Source: Parcubacteria group bacterium GW2011_GWA2_45_30 (GTDB lineage Bacteria; Patescibacteriota; Minisyncoccia; Sungbacterales; HO2-52-23). From it: a stretch of 18,753 nt of DNA. Made by a program: the position numbers and the translations under genes. The DNA lies in NCBI GenBank assembly GCA_001001625.1, contig LCKU01000013.1, positions 1-18,753 on the forward strand, given 5' to 3'. Below the pieces are notes generated by a model that worked only from the letters and a program-made list of their open reading frames with translations, was not told where the DNA came from and did not search any database. Of this stretch, positions 11,342 through 17,930 are shown piece after piece; positions within the stretch are counted from its first letter, which is position 1; each line of letters begins with the position of its first letter.

Positions 11342-12106
11342 ATGAAAACCAAATCATTGGAGTTTAAAAGGGACACGGCCTGGCTTTTGCGCGACAAATA
11401 TCATGGGTATCTTACGGAAAACTTTTTTTATGACATATACCGAATTAAAATGGGCGAGCCAATTGATTATGTTATTGGCTGGGTCCCATTTTTTGGATGT
11501 CGGATTGATTTGTCGTTCCGGCCCTTTATTCCGCGCATGGAAACGGAGTATTGGGTTAAATGCGCCATTGGGGATACCAAATTACGCTTCGGGAACAAAA
11601 TTATAAAAGTATTGGATGTTTTTGCTGGATCGGGTGTGATAGGTATTGCAATCTTGAGTCATCTGTCTAACTCTGTTGTTGACTTCGCTGAAATTGATCA
11701 AAGATTTTGCCGGCAAATAGAAATAAATTTGGCATTGAATCAAATTGTTTTGGATCGCTCGCGTATTATTTGCTCTGATGTTTTTTCGGAAATTGACGAA
11801 AAATATGATTTGATTTTAGCTAATCCGCCCTATGTGCCGCTGGCGCGAAAAGATGCGGTGGCGCGTTCGGTACGCGAATATGAGCCGCCGACGGCAGTTT
11901 TTGGAGGACAAGACGGGCTTAATGTAATTCGCCGGTTTCTTGGTGATGCGCGGCAGTATTTGAACCCCAAAGGAATTATTTGGATGGAATTTGACGCGCC
12001 GGAAAAAGATAAAATAAACCAAATTGTTGAAGAATCCGGCTATTCCGGGTGTGAATTTTTGCGCGATCAATTCGGGGAATGGCGTACACTTAAAATAGTG
12101 GTATAA
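11342..12106 (+). CDS. prmC: PrmC/HemK-like release-factor glutamine methyltransferase
   Basis: 254 aa from ATG 11342; a TTG at 11324 inside the hairpin is a less likely start. PrmC methylates the Gln of the GGQ motif in RF1 and RF2 and raises termination efficiency. Visible features: EPIDYVIGWVPFFGCRIDLS (39-58) then FIPRMETEYWV, the usual pre-catalytic segment; the SAM motif DVFAGSGVIGIA (92-103); the catalytic NPPY (161-164); and YEPPTAVFGGQDGLNVIRRF (180-199), a PrmC hallmark. The N-terminal helical domain is about 25 residues shorter than usual. Its last codons contain the promoter of the next gene. A general Gln/Asn methyltransferase is the alternative, but the motif set favours PrmC. 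Confidence 0.85.
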   Translation: MKTKSLEFKRDTAWLLRDKYHGYLTENFFYDIYRIKMGEPIDYVIGWVPFFGCRIDLSFRPFIPRMETEYWVKCAIGDTKLRFGNKIIKVLDVFAGSGVIGIAILSHLSNSVVDFAEIDQRFCRQIEINLALNQIVLDRSRIICSDVFSEIDEKYDLILANPPYVPLARKDAVARSVREYEPPTAVFGGQDGLNVIRRFLGDARQYLNPKGIIWMEFDAPEKDKINQIVEESGYSGCEFLRDQFGEWRTLKIVV

Positions 12107-12107
12107 T
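12099..12107 (+). promoter_or_regulatory. Consensus extended -10 promoter, leaderless
   Basis: TGGTATAAT is a perfect extended -10. It overlaps the prmC stop codon and ends 6 nt before ATG 12114, predicting transcription from the start codon itself. No -35 is evident. Confidence 0.7.
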
Positions 12108-12113
12108 GTATCT

Positions 12114-12605
12114 ATGGAAATTTTAAGTCCGGATAATTTCACGTTTTTTGGTCAACTGGCGCTGGCGGCGTTTTTAGGCGCGCTTATAGGCGTTGAGCGT
12201 AAACTTGCTGGCAAACAGGCCGGAACACGCACTTTCGCCTCGGTTTCGCTTGGCTCTGCTCTTTTTTCCATTGTTTCCATTCATGCCCTTGAATTTATTC
12301 GTGTGCCGGGAATTGTGGAATTTGATCCTACAAGAATTGCAGCCCAAATCGTAACCGGGGTGGGTTTTATAGGCGCAGGTATAATCATTTTTGAACAGGC
12401 CAAATTGCGCGGAGTAACCACTGCGGCCGGACTTTGGCTGTCTGCCGCTATCGGCATGGCTGTAGGTTTTCATATGTATGCGGTCGCAATATTTGCGACA
12501 CTTCTTGCGCTTCTAATTTTGGTTATTTTATGGATGTTGGAGGAACGTGTGATAGAGAAACTGCCTGCGTATCGCCATGATGGCGATGAAAGAGGAGATG
12601 GCTAA
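12114..12605 (+). CDS. MgtC/SapB-family membrane protein
   Basis: 163 aa. The family core is well kept: LGALIGVERKLAGKQAGTRT (21-40), SVSLGSALFSIVS, DPTRIAAQIVTGVGFIGAGI (71-90) and LRGVTTAAGLWLSAAIGMAV (98-117), followed by a last membrane helix (122-142) and a short polar C-terminus. Four to five membrane segments are predicted by eye. The family has been linked to magnesium transport, low-magnesium survival and control of F1Fo ATP synthase activity in Salmonella; which of these applies to short CPR forms is unknown. It lacks the C-terminal ACT-like domain of long MgtC proteins. Transcription from its own leaderless promoter is likely. Confidence 0.88.
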   Translation: MEILSPDNFTFFGQLALAAFLGALIGVERKLAGKQAGTRTFASVSLGSALFSIVSIHALEFIRVPGIVEFDPTRIAAQIVTGVGFIGAGIIIFEQAKLRGVTTAAGLWLSAAIGMAVGFHMYAVAIFATLLALLILVILWMLEERVIEKLPAYRHDGDERGDG

Positions 12606-12640
12606 AAATTTCGCAAAAATCGGGAAAAGGCAAGGACGAC

Positions 12641-12761
12641 CGGCGTATCGCACGCCGTCTCATTTTAGATTCAAAAGTAAAGCGCGTACAAATCGGGCGA
12701 ATACGGAACGATTAAAGCATAATAAAACATTCCAACATTCTCAAGAATGTTGGAATGTTTT
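12641..12761. repeat. GC hairpin and 18-bp perfect palindrome in the spacer
   Basis: CGGCGT-ATCGC-ACGCCG (12641-12657) lies 36 nt after the MgtC-type gene and is followed by a weak T-rich stretch, so it may be its terminator. Further on, 12724-12741 (AAAACATTCCAACATTCT) pairs perfectly with 12744-12761 around a CA loop, flanked by A and T tracts like a two-way terminator. It ends only 7 nt before the next ATG (12769). An open frame runs through this spacer from 12577 but does not look like protein. Confidence 0.65.
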
Positions 12762-12768
12762 GGACGTG

Positions 12769-13539
<771 letters not shown>

Positions 13540-13547
13540 TCTCAATT

Positions 13548-13615
13548 GTCATTCTAAGCGTATGCGAAGGATCTCTTACGCCAAGTATAGGATTCTTCAT
13601 TACATTCAGAATGAC
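13548..13615. repeat. Intergenic palindromic repeat (GTCATTCT...AGAATGAC)
   Basis: GTCATTCT (13548-13555) and AGAATGAC (13608-13615) are exact reverse complements. The inner arms GCGAAGGATC (13564-13573) and GATTCTTCAT (13591-13600) continue the pairing imperfectly. The wording resembles the common CATTCTGAGCGAAGCGAAG-type repeat that I recall from many bacterial genomes. It overlaps the upstream extension of the following ORF. Confidence 0.65.
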
Positions 13616-13624
13616 CATGACGTT

Positions 13625-14092
13625 TTGATAGCGGTTCTTCATAATATCCGTAGCATCCATAATGTCGGTTCAATTTTCCGCACGGCCGATGCCGCGGGAA
13701 TTAAGAAAATTTATCTTTGCGGGTTTACTCCAGGACCGGTGGATGAACTTGGCAAAACGCGCAGACCATTTATAAAAGTATCGCTCGGCGCGGAAAAATA
13801 TATGGCATGGGAGAAAGCACGCTCCACCGTAAGAATCCTGAAAAAGTTGAAAAAAGACGGCTATCAAATCTTTGCCATTGAGCAAAGTAAAAATTCCGTT
13901 CCGTATTATCGGATAAAACCAAAACACAAACAAAAAATAGCCCTGGTGGTGGGGCATGAAGTTAAAGGTATTTCGCCGAAAATTCTTTCACTTGTGGATA
14001 AAATTTTAGAAATTCCCATGCGCGGCAAAAAAGAATCATTGAATGTGGCTGCGGCATTCGGGATCATAACTTTTCATTTGATTCACAGATAA
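13625..14092 (+). CDS. SpoU/TrmH-family RNA methyltransferase
   Basis: 155 aa from a TTG start, or up to 176 if ATG 13562 is used. SPOUT-fold enzymes of this group methylate a ribose 2'-OH in tRNA or rRNA using SAM. Motif 1 is LHNIRSIHNVGSIFRTADAA, motif 2 IALVVGHEVKGIS, motif 3 LEIPMRGKKESLNVAAAFGI; together they form the knotted SAM site. Small stand-alone members usually begin just before IAVLHNIRS, so TTG 13625 is favoured. The 21 residues before it are encoded by a palindromic repeat and look non-native. No Shine-Dalgarno is seen for either start. The target nucleotide is not predictable from this short form. Confidence 0.87.
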   Translation: MIAVLHNIRSIHNVGSIFRTADAAGIKKIYLCGFTPGPVDELGKTRRPFIKVSLGAEKYMAWEKARSTVRILKKLKKDGYQIFAIEQSKNSVPYYRIKPKHKQKIALVVGHEVKGISPKILSLVDKILEIPMRGKKESLNVAAAFGIITFHLIHR

Positions 14093-14107
14093 AAAGTTAT
14101 CGCGGAT

Positions 14108-14752
14108 ATGTTAAATAATATTATCGCCATCTATAAACCCAAGGGTCCGACTTCGCATGATATTATTGATGAAATTAGAAAAATAACAGGTGAGCGGAGG
14201 GTGGGACATGCGGGAACGCTTGATCCTTTGGCACGGGGAGTGTTGGTTATAGGTATTGGGAGAGATGCAACCAAAAAACTTTCTGAAGTGGTTAAAAAAG
14301 AAAAAGAATATATTGCGGAAATTACGTTTGGTGTAGAAAGCTTGACTGATGATGCGGAGGGGGAGAAAACACAGCGGAATATTAAAGAGTCGCCATCACG
14401 CGAAACTATTGAAAAAATACTTGCAAAATTTATCGGCAAAATACAACAAACACCGCCGATTTTCAGCGCCTTAAAAATAAAAGGGGAGTCTGCGTACAGA
14501 AAAGCTCGGCGCGGAGAGAAGATAAAATTAAAACCGCGCGAAGTGGAAATCAAATCAGTTGAAGTGCTAAAATATGAGTGGCCGCGTCTCATGCTGAAAG
14601 TTATTACCGGCCCCGGTGTCTATATCCGTGCATTGGCGCGAGATCTGGGGCAGGCGCTTGGCGTCGGCGGATATCTCTCGGATTTGGAACGAACGCGTGT
14701 GGGGGAATTTAAAAAAGAAGATGCCCTTAATCTTAATCAGCTACGTAATTAG
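14108..14752 (+). CDS. truB: tRNA pseudouridine-55 synthase, PUA-less
   Basis: 214 aa. TruB makes pseudouridine 55 in the T loop of tRNAs. IAIYKPKGPTSHDIIDEIRK (6-25) and RRVGHAGTLDPLARGVLVIG (30-49) with catalytic Asp39 are unmistakable, followed by KEYIAEITFGVESLTDDAEG, TPPIFSALKIKGESAYRKAR and GPGVYIRALARDLGQALG. The catalytic domain ends at about residue 205. The C-terminal PUA-like extension that brings most bacterial TruB proteins to about 300 aa is missing, as in many reduced genomes. The start ATG 14108 follows the RNA methyltransferase stop by 15 bases, so two RNA-modification genes may share a transcript. A 44-bp perfect palindrome begins at its stop. Confidence 0.95.
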   Translation: MLNNIIAIYKPKGPTSHDIIDEIRKITGERRVGHAGTLDPLARGVLVIGIGRDATKKLSEVVKKEKEYIAEITFGVESLTDDAEGEKTQRNIKESPSRETIEKILAKFIGKIQQTPPIFSALKIKGESAYRKARRGEKIKLKPREVEIKSVEVLKYEWPRLMLKVITGPGVYIRALARDLGQALGVGGYLSDLERTRVGEFKKEDALNLNQLRN

Positions 14753-14796
14753 AAATGTTGCAACTAACAAGCGATCGCTTGTTAGTTGCAACATTT
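14753..14796. repeat. 44-bp perfect palindrome
   Basis: The left half AAATGTTGCAACTAACAAGC is followed by GA, and the right half is the exact reverse complement with no spacer; the centre is GCGATCGC (14771-14778). There is not one mismatch in 22 bp per arm. It starts directly after the truB stop and contains the first ATG (14755) of the next reading frame. In RNA it would form a long hairpin that may act as a truB 3' end; no T-run follows it. Confidence 0.97.
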
Positions 14797-15279
14797 GAAG
14801 AGCTTGATGAGATGGATAAATTTATACCAAAACCCGGGCAAATTGATTTTACCCATGCGCGGTGGTCGCCGGTTATTAATTGCGCGGTTAAATATAGAGA
14901 CAAAATTTTACTTGTTGAACGAAGTCCCGAACTTAACTTATATCCCGGCTATTGGAACGGCATTTCCGGATTTTTGGATGACCAGCGAAGTTTGGAAGAA
15001 AAAGTGAAAGATGAATTGCAGGAAGAAATTAGAATAGGGGAGGAGCACATTAAATCCATTCACCAAGGAAAGATTTTTGACCAAGAGGCGCCGGAGTACA
15101 AAAAAATCTGGATAGTTCATCCGGTGTTGGTTGAAGTAGATACCGATAAAATCACGCTTAATTGAGAAGCCAAAAATTCTAAATGGATTTTACCGGATGA
15201 AGCAAAAGAATTGAAGTTCCTGCCCGGATTTGACCGAGTACTTAAAAATCTATCTCTATGGCTACGGCAAGAAATATAA
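14755..15279 (+). pseudogene. Nudix hydrolase interrupted by an in-frame TGA
   Basis: The frame reads a Nudix protein: KFIPKPGQIDFTHARWSPVI (22-41), CAVKYRDKILLVERSPELNL, YPGYWNGISGFLDD, EEKVKDELQEEIRIGEE (degenerate Nudix box; the EE pair is kept but Arg and Gly positions differ), and KIWIVHPVLVEVDTDKITLN. It then meets TGA at 15163-15165. The same frame continues for 37 more sense codons as EAKNSKWILPDEAKELKFLP onward, a normal Nudix C-terminus, to TAA at 15277-15279. Related proteins, from memory, have Trp (TGG) where the TGA stands. A G-to-A nonsense mutation is the simplest reading. The likely start is ATG 14812 (MDKFIPKPGQ); the first 19 codons from ATG 14755 are mostly encoded by the palindrome. 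Confidence 0.7.
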
Positions 15280-15302
15280 GAGGTGTCGCGGAAATTAAAT
15301 AA

Positions 15303-15311
15303 TGTTACGAT
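15303..15311 (+). promoter_or_regulatory. Extended -10 promoter, leaderless
   Basis: TGTTACGAT has the TGN extension and a weaker hexamer (TA..AT kept). It ends 6 nt before ATG 15318, the same spacing as for apt and the MgtC-type gene. No Shine-Dalgarno is present. Confidence 0.5.
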
Positions 15312-15317
15312 ATATAT

Positions 15318-15641
15318 ATGCCCATAAAAATTATTAAGGATAGAATATCCAAATTCGAACTTTCGGAAATTGCTCAAAATCAATTTGGTGATTTTGTGAA
15401 AGCCGCGGTGGACATAGAAAAAGGGATAATGGCAATCGGGGGCGAGCTTCATGCGGATGAAGAGGCCCTGCTTTTGGAAGATGGATCGCAGCAAGAAAAT
15501 TTGTGGGGCATAAATTTGTATCCGAATAAAACTGCGGAAGAATTGATTGAGTTTAATTCCATGATCAATGTGCGGCCGTCCCAGGGAAATCGTTCACGAG
15601 GAGTAGAGAATCCAGACATTCAGAAAAAAATTAAAATATAA
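15318..15641 (+). CDS. DUF5674-like small protein
   Basis: 107 aa. The sequence pattern KIIKDRISKFELSEIAQNQF (4-23), then GDFVKAAVDIEKGIMAIGGE (24-43), LHADEEALLLEDGSQQENLW (44-63), GINLYPNKTAEELIEFNSMI (64-83) and NVRPSQGNRSRGVENPDIQK (84-103) matches the small family I know as DUF5674, found mostly in CPR and related genomes. Function unknown. The conserved HADEE, QENLWGIN and RPSQGNRSRGVE blocks suggest a catalytic or metal-binding role. The family normally continues for some residues after the DIQKK helix. Here the frame ends just past an A7 tract (15624-15630), and a coding-looking frame follows one base over. Confidence 0.85.
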   Translation: MPIKIIKDRISKFELSEIAQNQFGDFVKAAVDIEKGIMAIGGELHADEEALLLEDGSQQENLWGINLYPNKTAEELIEFNSMINVRPSQGNRSRGVENPDIQKKIKI

Positions 15642-15858
15642 AGATAAGCAGGTATTTAAAAACGCCGTTGATCGCGCGCTGGAACTGCTTGATCTTACGA
15701 TTCAGGATCTCCGCTGGCGCAAACGCCTAAAAGAAATTGTTCGCGTCCGCGAAATGCTTATTGATGCTTTGGGGGGCGGTAAAGAATACGGAAGTTCATT
15801 TGAATCGCTGGATAAATACTTTCTTTCTTTTGCGCTTGTCGCCCGGTTACATCGTTAA
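15607..15858 (+). pseudogene. Coding-looking frame with no start codon
   Basis: From 15607 to TAA 15858 one frame stays open for 83 codons and reads like real protein: KDKQVFKNAVDRALELLDLT, IQDLRWRKRLKEIVRVREML, then GGGKEYGSSFESLDKYFLSF and ALVARLHR. It is helical, with normal codon use. There is no ATG, GTG or TTG before the middle of the frame, and TAG stands at 15604. It overlaps the end of the DUF5674 gene. A +1 shift in the A7 run at 15624-15630 would join the two (IQKK then LKYKDKQV). It may be the frameshifted end of a longer protein, the remains of a separate gene, or a gene using an unusual start. I do not recognise the family. Confidence 0.45.
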
Positions 15859-15866
15859 GGAATATA

Positions 15867-17156
15867 ATGGCTAAAAAACTAAGAATTTTGTTTATAGCGA
15901 TTGTTGCGCTTGTAGGCGCTGGTTTTTACGCCTACCGGAATTATTATCCGGCGATCCGGCCAGTGATAAATCCGCCGCCGGAAGATATTGTAAAATTGAT
16001 TGAAGAGGGTAATAAATTTCCAGCTGAGGTTCCAAAAGAAGGAGAAATACCGCCGAAATTACAGATTCCGGCCAATACCACCGGAATGTCCTTAAAACTT
16101 CCGCAGGGTTTTTCAATTTCCATTTTTGCCAAGGATTTGCCGGGCGCACGGGTGATGGCATTTGATTCTTTTGGCAATATGTGGGTAAGCCAGACATCGC
16201 GGGGTATAATTTCTCTGCTTGAAGTTAAGGACGGGAAAACAATCGTCCAAAATGATATTTTTACGGGTTTGCGCAAGCCTCACGGCCTTGCCTTTGATCC
16301 GCAAAGCCCCACCATGCTTTATTATGCCGAGGAAGATAAAATATCGCGGGTCGTGGTGTATAGCGACGGCGAGCCGGAAAAAATTGCTGATCTGCCGTCA
16401 GGCGATGGTCATTTTACGCGAACCCTCGGATTTGGTCCGGACGGACGGCTTTATGTATCAATTGGCTCATCCTGCAATATTTGCAATGAAAGTGACTCCC
16501 GCCGGGCCAAAATATTTTCCATGAATAAAGACGGCAGTGATTTTAAGGAATTTGCGCGCGGATTGCGCAACGCCGTATTTTTTGCCTGGAATTTAGTTGA
16601 CGGCAGAATGTGGGCCACCGAGATGGGTCGCGATTGGCTCGGGGATAATATTCCGCCGGATGAAATAAATATTATAGGGGGCCCTTCGACAAGCTCGGGG
16701 CAAAATTCGGTTCCGAATTTTGGCTGGCCAATTTGTTATGGTAAAAATATCCACGATACTGATTTTGACAAGAACATTTATATCCGAAATCCTTGCGAGG
16801 ATATGGCAGGAAGTCATATTGATATTCCGGCTCACTCCGCCCCCTTGGGTTTAGGATTTATACCCAAAGAAGGCTGGCCGGAAGAATATTGGTATGATCT
16901 TTTGGTGGCGTATCATGGCTCATGGAACCGAAGTGCGCCAACCGGCTACCAAGTTGTGCGGCTAAAACTTGATGCTCAAGGCAATTTCAGCGGATTTGAG
17001 GATTTTATCACGGGCTGGCTTACTCCCAAAGGGGAAGCACTGGGCCGCCCGGTTGATATTTTAATTCAACCCGGAGGCAAAATGTATATATCGGATGATA
17101 AAGCCGGAGTGATTTATAAAATCATCTATAGAATTCAGACCGTCCGAAAACTTTAA
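15867..17156 (+). CDS. Membrane-anchored sorbosone/PQQ-type sugar dehydrogenase beta-propeller
   Basis: 429 aa. The N-terminal membrane helix (about 6-22) is followed by a Pro-rich linker and a propeller domain from about 75. Family marks are LKLPQGFSISIFAKDLPGAR (76-95), FDSFGNMWVSQTSRG, FTGLRKPHGLAF, SGDGHFTRTLGFGPDGRLYV (178-197) with His182 as the expected catalytic base, FARGLRNAVFFAWN, GWPICYG, HGSWNRSAPTGYQVVRLKL and LGRPVDILIQPGGKMYISDD. The enzyme would face the outside and oxidise sugars if it can get PQQ; many relatives are of unknown substrate. Cys pairs (203/206, 290/310) could form disulfides. PSTSSGQ (273-279) is an in-frame palindromic insertion. An AAGGA ribosome site lies 5 nt before ATG. 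The last residues (IQTVRKL) are encoded by a hairpin arm. Confidence 0.85.
   Translation: MAKKLRILFIAIVALVGAGFYAYRNYYPAIRPVINPPPEDIVKLIEEGNKFPAEVPKEGEIPPKLQIPANTTGMSLKLPQGFSISIFAKDLPGARVMAFDSFGNMWVSQTSRGIISLLEVKDGKTIVQNDIFTGLRKPHGLAFDPQSPTMLYYAEEDKISRVVVYSDGEPEKIADLPSGDGHFTRTLGFGPDGRLYVSIGSSCNICNESDSRRAKIFSMNKDGSDFKEFARGLRNAVFFAWNLVDGRMWATEMGRDWLGDNIPPDEINIIGGPSTSSGQNSVPNFGWPICYGKNIHDTDFDKNIYIRNPCEDMAGSHIDIPAHSAPLGLGFIPKEGWPEEYWYDLLVAYHGSWNRSAPTGYQVVRLKLDAQGNFSGFEDFITGWLTPKGEALGRPVDILIQPGGKMYISDDKAGVIYKIIYRIQTVRKL
16678..16701. repeat. Short palindromic repeat inserted in frame (PSTSSG type)
   Basis: The core GCCCTTCGACAAGCTCGGGG (16681-16700) has pairing ends GCCC/GGGGC. It codes for GGPSTSSGQ between propeller strands of the dehydrogenase. 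It is a relative of the element at 3866-3886. Confidence 0.65.
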
Positions 17157-17213
17157 ACACCGGGTGTTTTTCCGTTCAACACCCGGTGTTGACGGACAGT
17201 TTTCGGACGGTCT
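17137..17213. repeat. Nested two-part inverted repeat between dehydrogenase and phosphatase genes
   Basis: The outer arms AGACCGTCCGAAAACT (17137-17152) and AGTTTTCGGACGGTCT (17198-17213) are a perfect 16-bp pair. The inner arms AACACCGGGTGTT (17156-17168) and AACACCCGGTGTT (17178-17190) are a perfect 13-bp pair, and each is almost a palindrome by itself. AATTC/GAATT continue the outer stem after a small bulge. The left arm codes for the last residues of the dehydrogenase and the structure ends 9 nt before the next ATG. Confidence 0.95.
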
Positions 17214-17222
17214 TACCGAATT

Positions 17223-17930
17223 ATGGAACAACAAACTCAAAAATGGCCAAATGCTTTGGTGCTTCTCCGCCACGGCCAATCGCGTTATAATGAAGAGCGG
17301 GAGCTCGTAAATCGCGGGGTTTTAAAAACGTATTCGGCGGCGCTCAAGGCCATGCGAGACGCCGATTATCCGTTATCCGCCCAAGGAGTAAATCAGGCTA
17401 AAAAAACAGCGCGTTTCCTTAAAAAACATTATGGGCGTTTTGATATAATTTTTACATCTCCATTTGCGCGCGCCTTAAAGACGGCGCAGATTGTGGCGCG
17501 GCAATTTCCGACCGCCCAATTTATCATTGAAGAGCGGATCCGTGAAAAGGAATTCGGTATAGCGGATGGACTCACCGCGGAGGAATTAAAAGAATTTTTT
17601 CCGCATGAATACGCGCGCAAGCAGAAGGAAAAAAAATATTATTACCGGCCGCCGGGCGGAGAATCATATCCTGATGTAAATTTGCGAATTTGGTCATTTC
17701 TGAATACTCTTGTTCGTGAACATGCGCGTACTAACATTCTTATTGTTTCGCATTCCGCCGTGATGCTGTGCTTCCGGAAACTTCTTGAAAAATTAGATGA
17801 GACAGATCTTTTGCGTATAGATAAAGACGACGAGCTTAAAAACTGCGGGATTATTTCATATCACTATGATCCGCACCTGAAACCCAAACCGAAACTCAAA
17901 CTTGAATTTTATAATAAAATTTTAGAATGA
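17223..17930 (+). CDS. Histidine phosphatase (phosphoglycerate-mutase-like)
   Basis: 235 aa. The catalytic RHG motif is ALVLLRHGQSRYNEE (11-25) with His17 as the phosphate acceptor. TSPFARALKTAQI (78-90) gives Arg83, REKEFGIADG (107-116) the acidic region, GGESYPDVNLRIWSFL (145-160) the usual GES motif, and ILIVSHSAVM (172-181) the second catalytic His177. This is the branch-1 histidine phosphatase layout; phosphoglycerate mutase, cobalamin or nucleotide phosphatase and general sugar phosphatase activities share it and cannot be told apart here. The C-terminus ends in a Lys/Pro repeat (LKPKPKLKLEF). The stop overlaps the next start (ATGA at 17927-17930), so the PLP enzyme gene is coupled. Confidence 0.9.
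   Translation: MEQQTQKWPNALVLLRHGQSRYNEERELVNRGVLKTYSAALKAMRDADYPLSAQGVNQAKKTARFLKKHYGRFDIIFTSPFARALKTAQIVARQFPTAQFIIEERIREKEFGIADGLTAEELKEFFPHEYARKQKEKKYYYRPPGGESYPDVNLRIWSFLNTLVREHARTNILIVSHSAVMLCFRKLLEKLDETDLLRIDKDDELKNCGIISYHYDPHLKPKPKLKLEFYNKILE

Noticed and set aside
12577..12768. 64-codon N-terminal extension of the Nudix fusion, overlapping the MgtC-type gene
   Set aside because: It reads through a GC hairpin and an 18-bp palindrome and has low-complexity basic sequence; MTH1 homology begins at 12769.
15163..15165. Genome-wide recoding of TGA to Trp or Gly
   Set aside because: TGA is a sensible stop for the PIN gene, the RelE-type gene, atpA, atpC and the phosphatase, several of them in ATGA overlaps.
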